Below, in pieces: positions 62,224 to 64,000 of a DNA stretch of 64,000 nucleotides; position 1 is the first letter of the stretch, and the number at the start of each line of letters is the position of its first letter. A program made the position numbers and the translations under genes. The notes under the pieces are model-generated. The model made no database searches and had not been told where the DNA came from. It saw only the letters and a list, made by a program, of their open reading frames with translations. Source of the stretch: Candidatus Sulfotelmatobacter sp. (GTDB lineage Bacteria; Acidobacteriota; Terriglobia; Terriglobales; Acidobacteriaceae); NCBI GenBank assembly GCA_036500765.1, contig DASYBM010000017.1, forward strand, positions 62,001 to 126,000. Direction: 5' to 3'.

Positions 62224-62270
62224 CGAGGGCGTGACGCCCTCGCGACAGCCGCCGGGACGGCGGCGCTACT
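62224..62270. repeat. Double-hairpin element at the stop of the anti-sigma gene
   Basis: CGAGGGCG (62224-62231) pairs with CGCCCTCG (62235-62242); GCCGCCG (62248-62254) pairs with CGGCGGC (62258-62264). It ends GCGCTACT, two bases of which belong to the stop codon of the HEAT-repeat gene. Confidence 0.82.
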
Positions 62271-63231
62271 AATCGATCTCCGGCAACTGCGCCAGCATGG
62301 TCCGCGCCTGCGACTTGATGTACTGGCTGGAGTCTTTCGCCGCCAGCGCCATCAACACTCCGCGCACGCTGCCGTCGGCCTTCACGGGCTCGATCAGCCG
62401 CAGCGCTTCAATGCGCACGCCCGAATTCGAATCGCTCACCAGCGCACGCAGCACAGCGTCGCGCACATTCGTATCGTTCTTCACGTAATTACCCAGCGCG
62501 TCCAGCGACTTCAACCGCACCCCGGGATTGGTATCGTTCTGCAACGTAAACATCAGAGCTTCGCGCACCTGAAGGTCGCTGCTGCTCTTTGCCAGCAGAT
62601 CGACGGAATCCACCCGCACGCCGGAGTTGTAGTTGTTGCGCGCCGCGTACAACAGCAACTGCTGGATCCTCTGATCGTTCAGCGATCCCTGCGCCTCCTG
62701 CGGCGCGACGGTGTTGTACTTGATGCTGACCTGATCGGTGCCGGGGACAGGAGTGATGGAACTGATACTGGCGATGGAGGCGTCGGAGGGCGCGGTCTCG
62801 GCGCTCCCGGTAGTCGAAATCTGGGGTACATTCGCTGGCCGTGATCCGTAGATCTTGTAGGTGGCACCGACTCCGCCCGCAAAGCCGAGAATCAAAATCG
62901 CCGAAGCCAGAGCGGGCGAGAACTTCACTTGCCGCAGCCAGTTCATGGGATCAAATGCTAGCCGGCTGAAAAAGCTGCCCTGCTGAACCGTCTCCAATCC
63001 TTCTTGCAGCCGCATACGTGACGCCGCCAGCAGGTTCGGCGATGGATCGTTCAGCAATGGATCGGCCGCGCGATCCTGCGCCAGGAGCGCGTGAAAGGCT
63101 TGCTCCGCCTTCAGTTCCGCCGCGCAGTCGGCGCAGCGCTCCACATGCTGCTCCAGTTCATGGCGCGCGTCATCCGCAAGCTCGCCATAAACCTGCAACA
63201 CGATATTTTCTCGAACCCATTCACATTTCAT
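62269..63231 (-). CDS. Membrane anti-sigma-like protein with zinc finger and HEAT repeats
   Basis: A 320-residue protein. N-terminal zf-HC2 motif H29-x-x-x-C33-x-x-C36 (with C3), as in ZAS-type anti-sigma factors. A membrane helix (about 106-125, SPALASAILILGFAGGVGAT) and a linker lead to a HEAT-repeat domain (about 185-320: GVRVDSVDLLAKS, GVRLKSLDALGNYV, GVRIEALRLIEP, VRGVLMALAAKD). It should hold the sigma factor at the membrane and sense the envelope through the HEAT domain. Second gene of the operon. Confidence 0.9.
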   Translation of the reverse strand: MKCEWVRENIVLQVYGELADDARHELEQHVERCADCAAELKAEQAFHALLAQDRAADPLLNDPSPNLLAASRMRLQEGLETVQQGSFFSRLAFDPMNWLRQVKFSPALASAILILGFAGGVGATYKIYGSRPANVPQISTTGSAETAPSDASIASISSITPVPGTDQVSIKYNTVAPQEAQGSLNDQRIQQLLLYAARNNYNSGVRVDSVDLLAKSSSDLQVREALMFTLQNDTNPGVRLKSLDALGNYVKNDTNVRDAVLRALVSDSNSGVRIEALRLIEPVKADGSVRGVLMALAAKDSSQYIKSQARTMLAQLPEID

Positions 63232-63275
63232 AAGCTCACCCTAATCAGTTCCTGCCACGACCACGAACCATATGG

Positions 63276-63297
63276 CGACAGCCGCCTCGGCTGTCCG
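63276..63297. repeat. GGACAGCC-type palindrome between sigma and anti-sigma genes
   Basis: GACAGCCG (63277-63284) pairs with CGGCTGTC (63288-63295), loop CCT. It lies in the 110-base gap between the sigma and anti-sigma genes on their common transcript. Confidence 0.8.
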
Positions 63298-63341
63298 GCG
63301 AAGGCGAAGCCAAGCCGCCCCGTTCCACAGCCACGCCACAC

Positions 63342-63965
63342 TCATCTCATATCCGCCAGCGCCCCGCGCAACTTCTGCGTGGCCCGAAACAGCGTATTCT
63401 TCGCCGTCTCTTCCGTCGTCTGCAAAATCTCGCCCACAGTTCGCAGCTTCAGTCCGTGATAATGCTTCAACTCAAACACCATGCGCTCGCGGGGAGTTAA
63501 CTTCTCCAGCGCTCCCGCGATGCGCGCTCCCAACTGCCGCCGAAGCAAGTCACGCTCCGGATTCGCTCCCGACCGCCCATCCGGCACCTGATCGAGCAGG
63601 TCATACTCGCCGCCGTCTGCGCCCTTCGCGACCGGAGCGTCCTCTTTGCGCACGTTTTTCTTGCGCAAATGATCGAGACACAAGTTGGTCACGATCCGGT
63701 AAATCCAGGTGTAGAAGGAGCACTCGAACCGGAAACTTCCAATATTCTTGTAAGCCTTGAGGAAGGCGTCCTGATAGACGTCCTGCGCGTCCTGCTCGGT
63801 GCCGGTAAGATGCAACGCCAGCCGCAACACCGCCTGATCGTAGTGGCGCACCAGTTCCTCGAAGGCGGCGCGGTTTCCGCGCTGGGCCTCCCGGATCAGC
63901 ATCGTGTCGTCGATGCGCCGTTCTTGAGCTTGGCGATCCAAAGCTTGGCGAGCTAACGCAGCCAT
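63342..63965 (-). CDS. ECF (group IV) RNA polymerase sigma factor
   Basis: A 207-residue sigma factor. Region 2 has GNRAAFEELVRHYDQAVLRL, EQDAQDVYQDAFLKAYKNI and TWIYRIVTNLCLDHLRKK (region 2.3/2.4, promoter -10). Region 4 has LEKLTPRERMVFELKHYHGL and ETAKNTLFRATQKLRG (-35 recognition). First gene of the operon whose next members are the anti-sigma protein, the DUF4097 protein and the PDZ protein. The N-terminal 20 residues (RQALDRQAQERRIDD) are an optional extension; a start at MLIREAQRG is possible. Confidence 0.94.
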   Translation of the reverse strand: MAALARQALDRQAQERRIDDTMLIREAQRGNRAAFEELVRHYDQAVLRLALHLTGTEQDAQDVYQDAFLKAYKNIGSFRFECSFYTWIYRIVTNLCLDHLRKKNVRKEDAPVAKGADGGEYDLLDQVPDGRSGANPERDLLRRQLGARIAGALEKLTPRERMVFELKHYHGLKLRTVGEILQTTEETAKNTLFRATQKLRGALADMR

Positions 63966-64000
63966 GCGGCCCCGCCCGGGGTCCTGATTTTCCCGAGTCT

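Overview
The window looks like chromosomal DNA from a soil-type member of Acidobacteriota, most likely Terriglobia. This is inferred from gene content, not from a marker gene. The indicators are a very large exported VPS10/sialidase-type repeat protein, an FG-GAP protein ending in an Ig-like domain plus a membrane hairpin, a FecR/DUF6600 protein with a Pro-rich tail, an ECF sigma operon with a HEAT-repeat anti-sigma protein and a DUF4097 protein, and a PQQ dehydrogenase with an inserted cytochrome domain. G+C is moderately high. I saw no rRNA, tRNA, phage, plasmid replication genes, CRISPR array or insertion sequence with a transposase.

Layout. 1-4.1 kb: the start of an M1 aminopeptidase (it runs off the left edge), then a MoeB/MoeZ-type E1 enzyme and a CysO-like sulfur carrier. 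4.3-8.5 kb: SPFH protein, orphan OppD-type ATPase, metallophosphoesterase, RNase HI and an NTF2-like protein. 8.6-18 kb: PBP1A, FG-GAP protein, a catalytically altered S41 protein and a receiver-TonB fusion. 18-21 kb: FAD oxidoreductase, a VapC-type toxin with an AbrB-type antitoxin, a second small two-gene module and a small FlbD-like protein. 21-30 kb: amino-acid permease, Ogt, PQQ dehydrogenase, AsmA-like protein and Ser/Thr kinase. 30-36 kb: ArsR-SRPBCC pair, M23 peptidase, ThiL, DUF374 acyltransferase and PilZ protein. 36-39.8 kb: a broken PIN toxin with its Phd antitoxin, FabF-AcpP and Dtd. 40-46 kb: FecR protein, FolP, cytochrome c, SelA and AcpS. 46-52 kb: membrane spermidine-synthase-like protein, MlaD, DUF1634-TauE and LipA. 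52-64 kb: VPS10 protein, RecG, diguanylate cyclase and a sigma-factor envelope operon.

The genes are mostly housekeeping and envelope functions in short transcription units. Clear functional groupings are acpP-fabF (fatty acid synthesis), selA-acpS, the carrier-E1 pair, arsR-SRPBCC with its own promoter-operator, DUF1634-TauE, and the four-gene operon from 63965 down to 59619 (sigma factor, anti-sigma, DUF4097 and PDZ protein).

The most unusual aspect is the load of short palindromic repeats. Several related hairpin elements sit between genes, and three are carried in frame inside conserved genes (the OppD-type ATPase, recG and thiL), where they add peptide loops to otherwise intact enzymes. 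Another repeat has apparently extended the CysO-like carrier past its Gly-Gly terminus. A 157-bp MITE-like element with nested inverted repeats lies upstream of acpP. The second candidate novelty is the 20188-20717 two-gene module beside the VapC pair.
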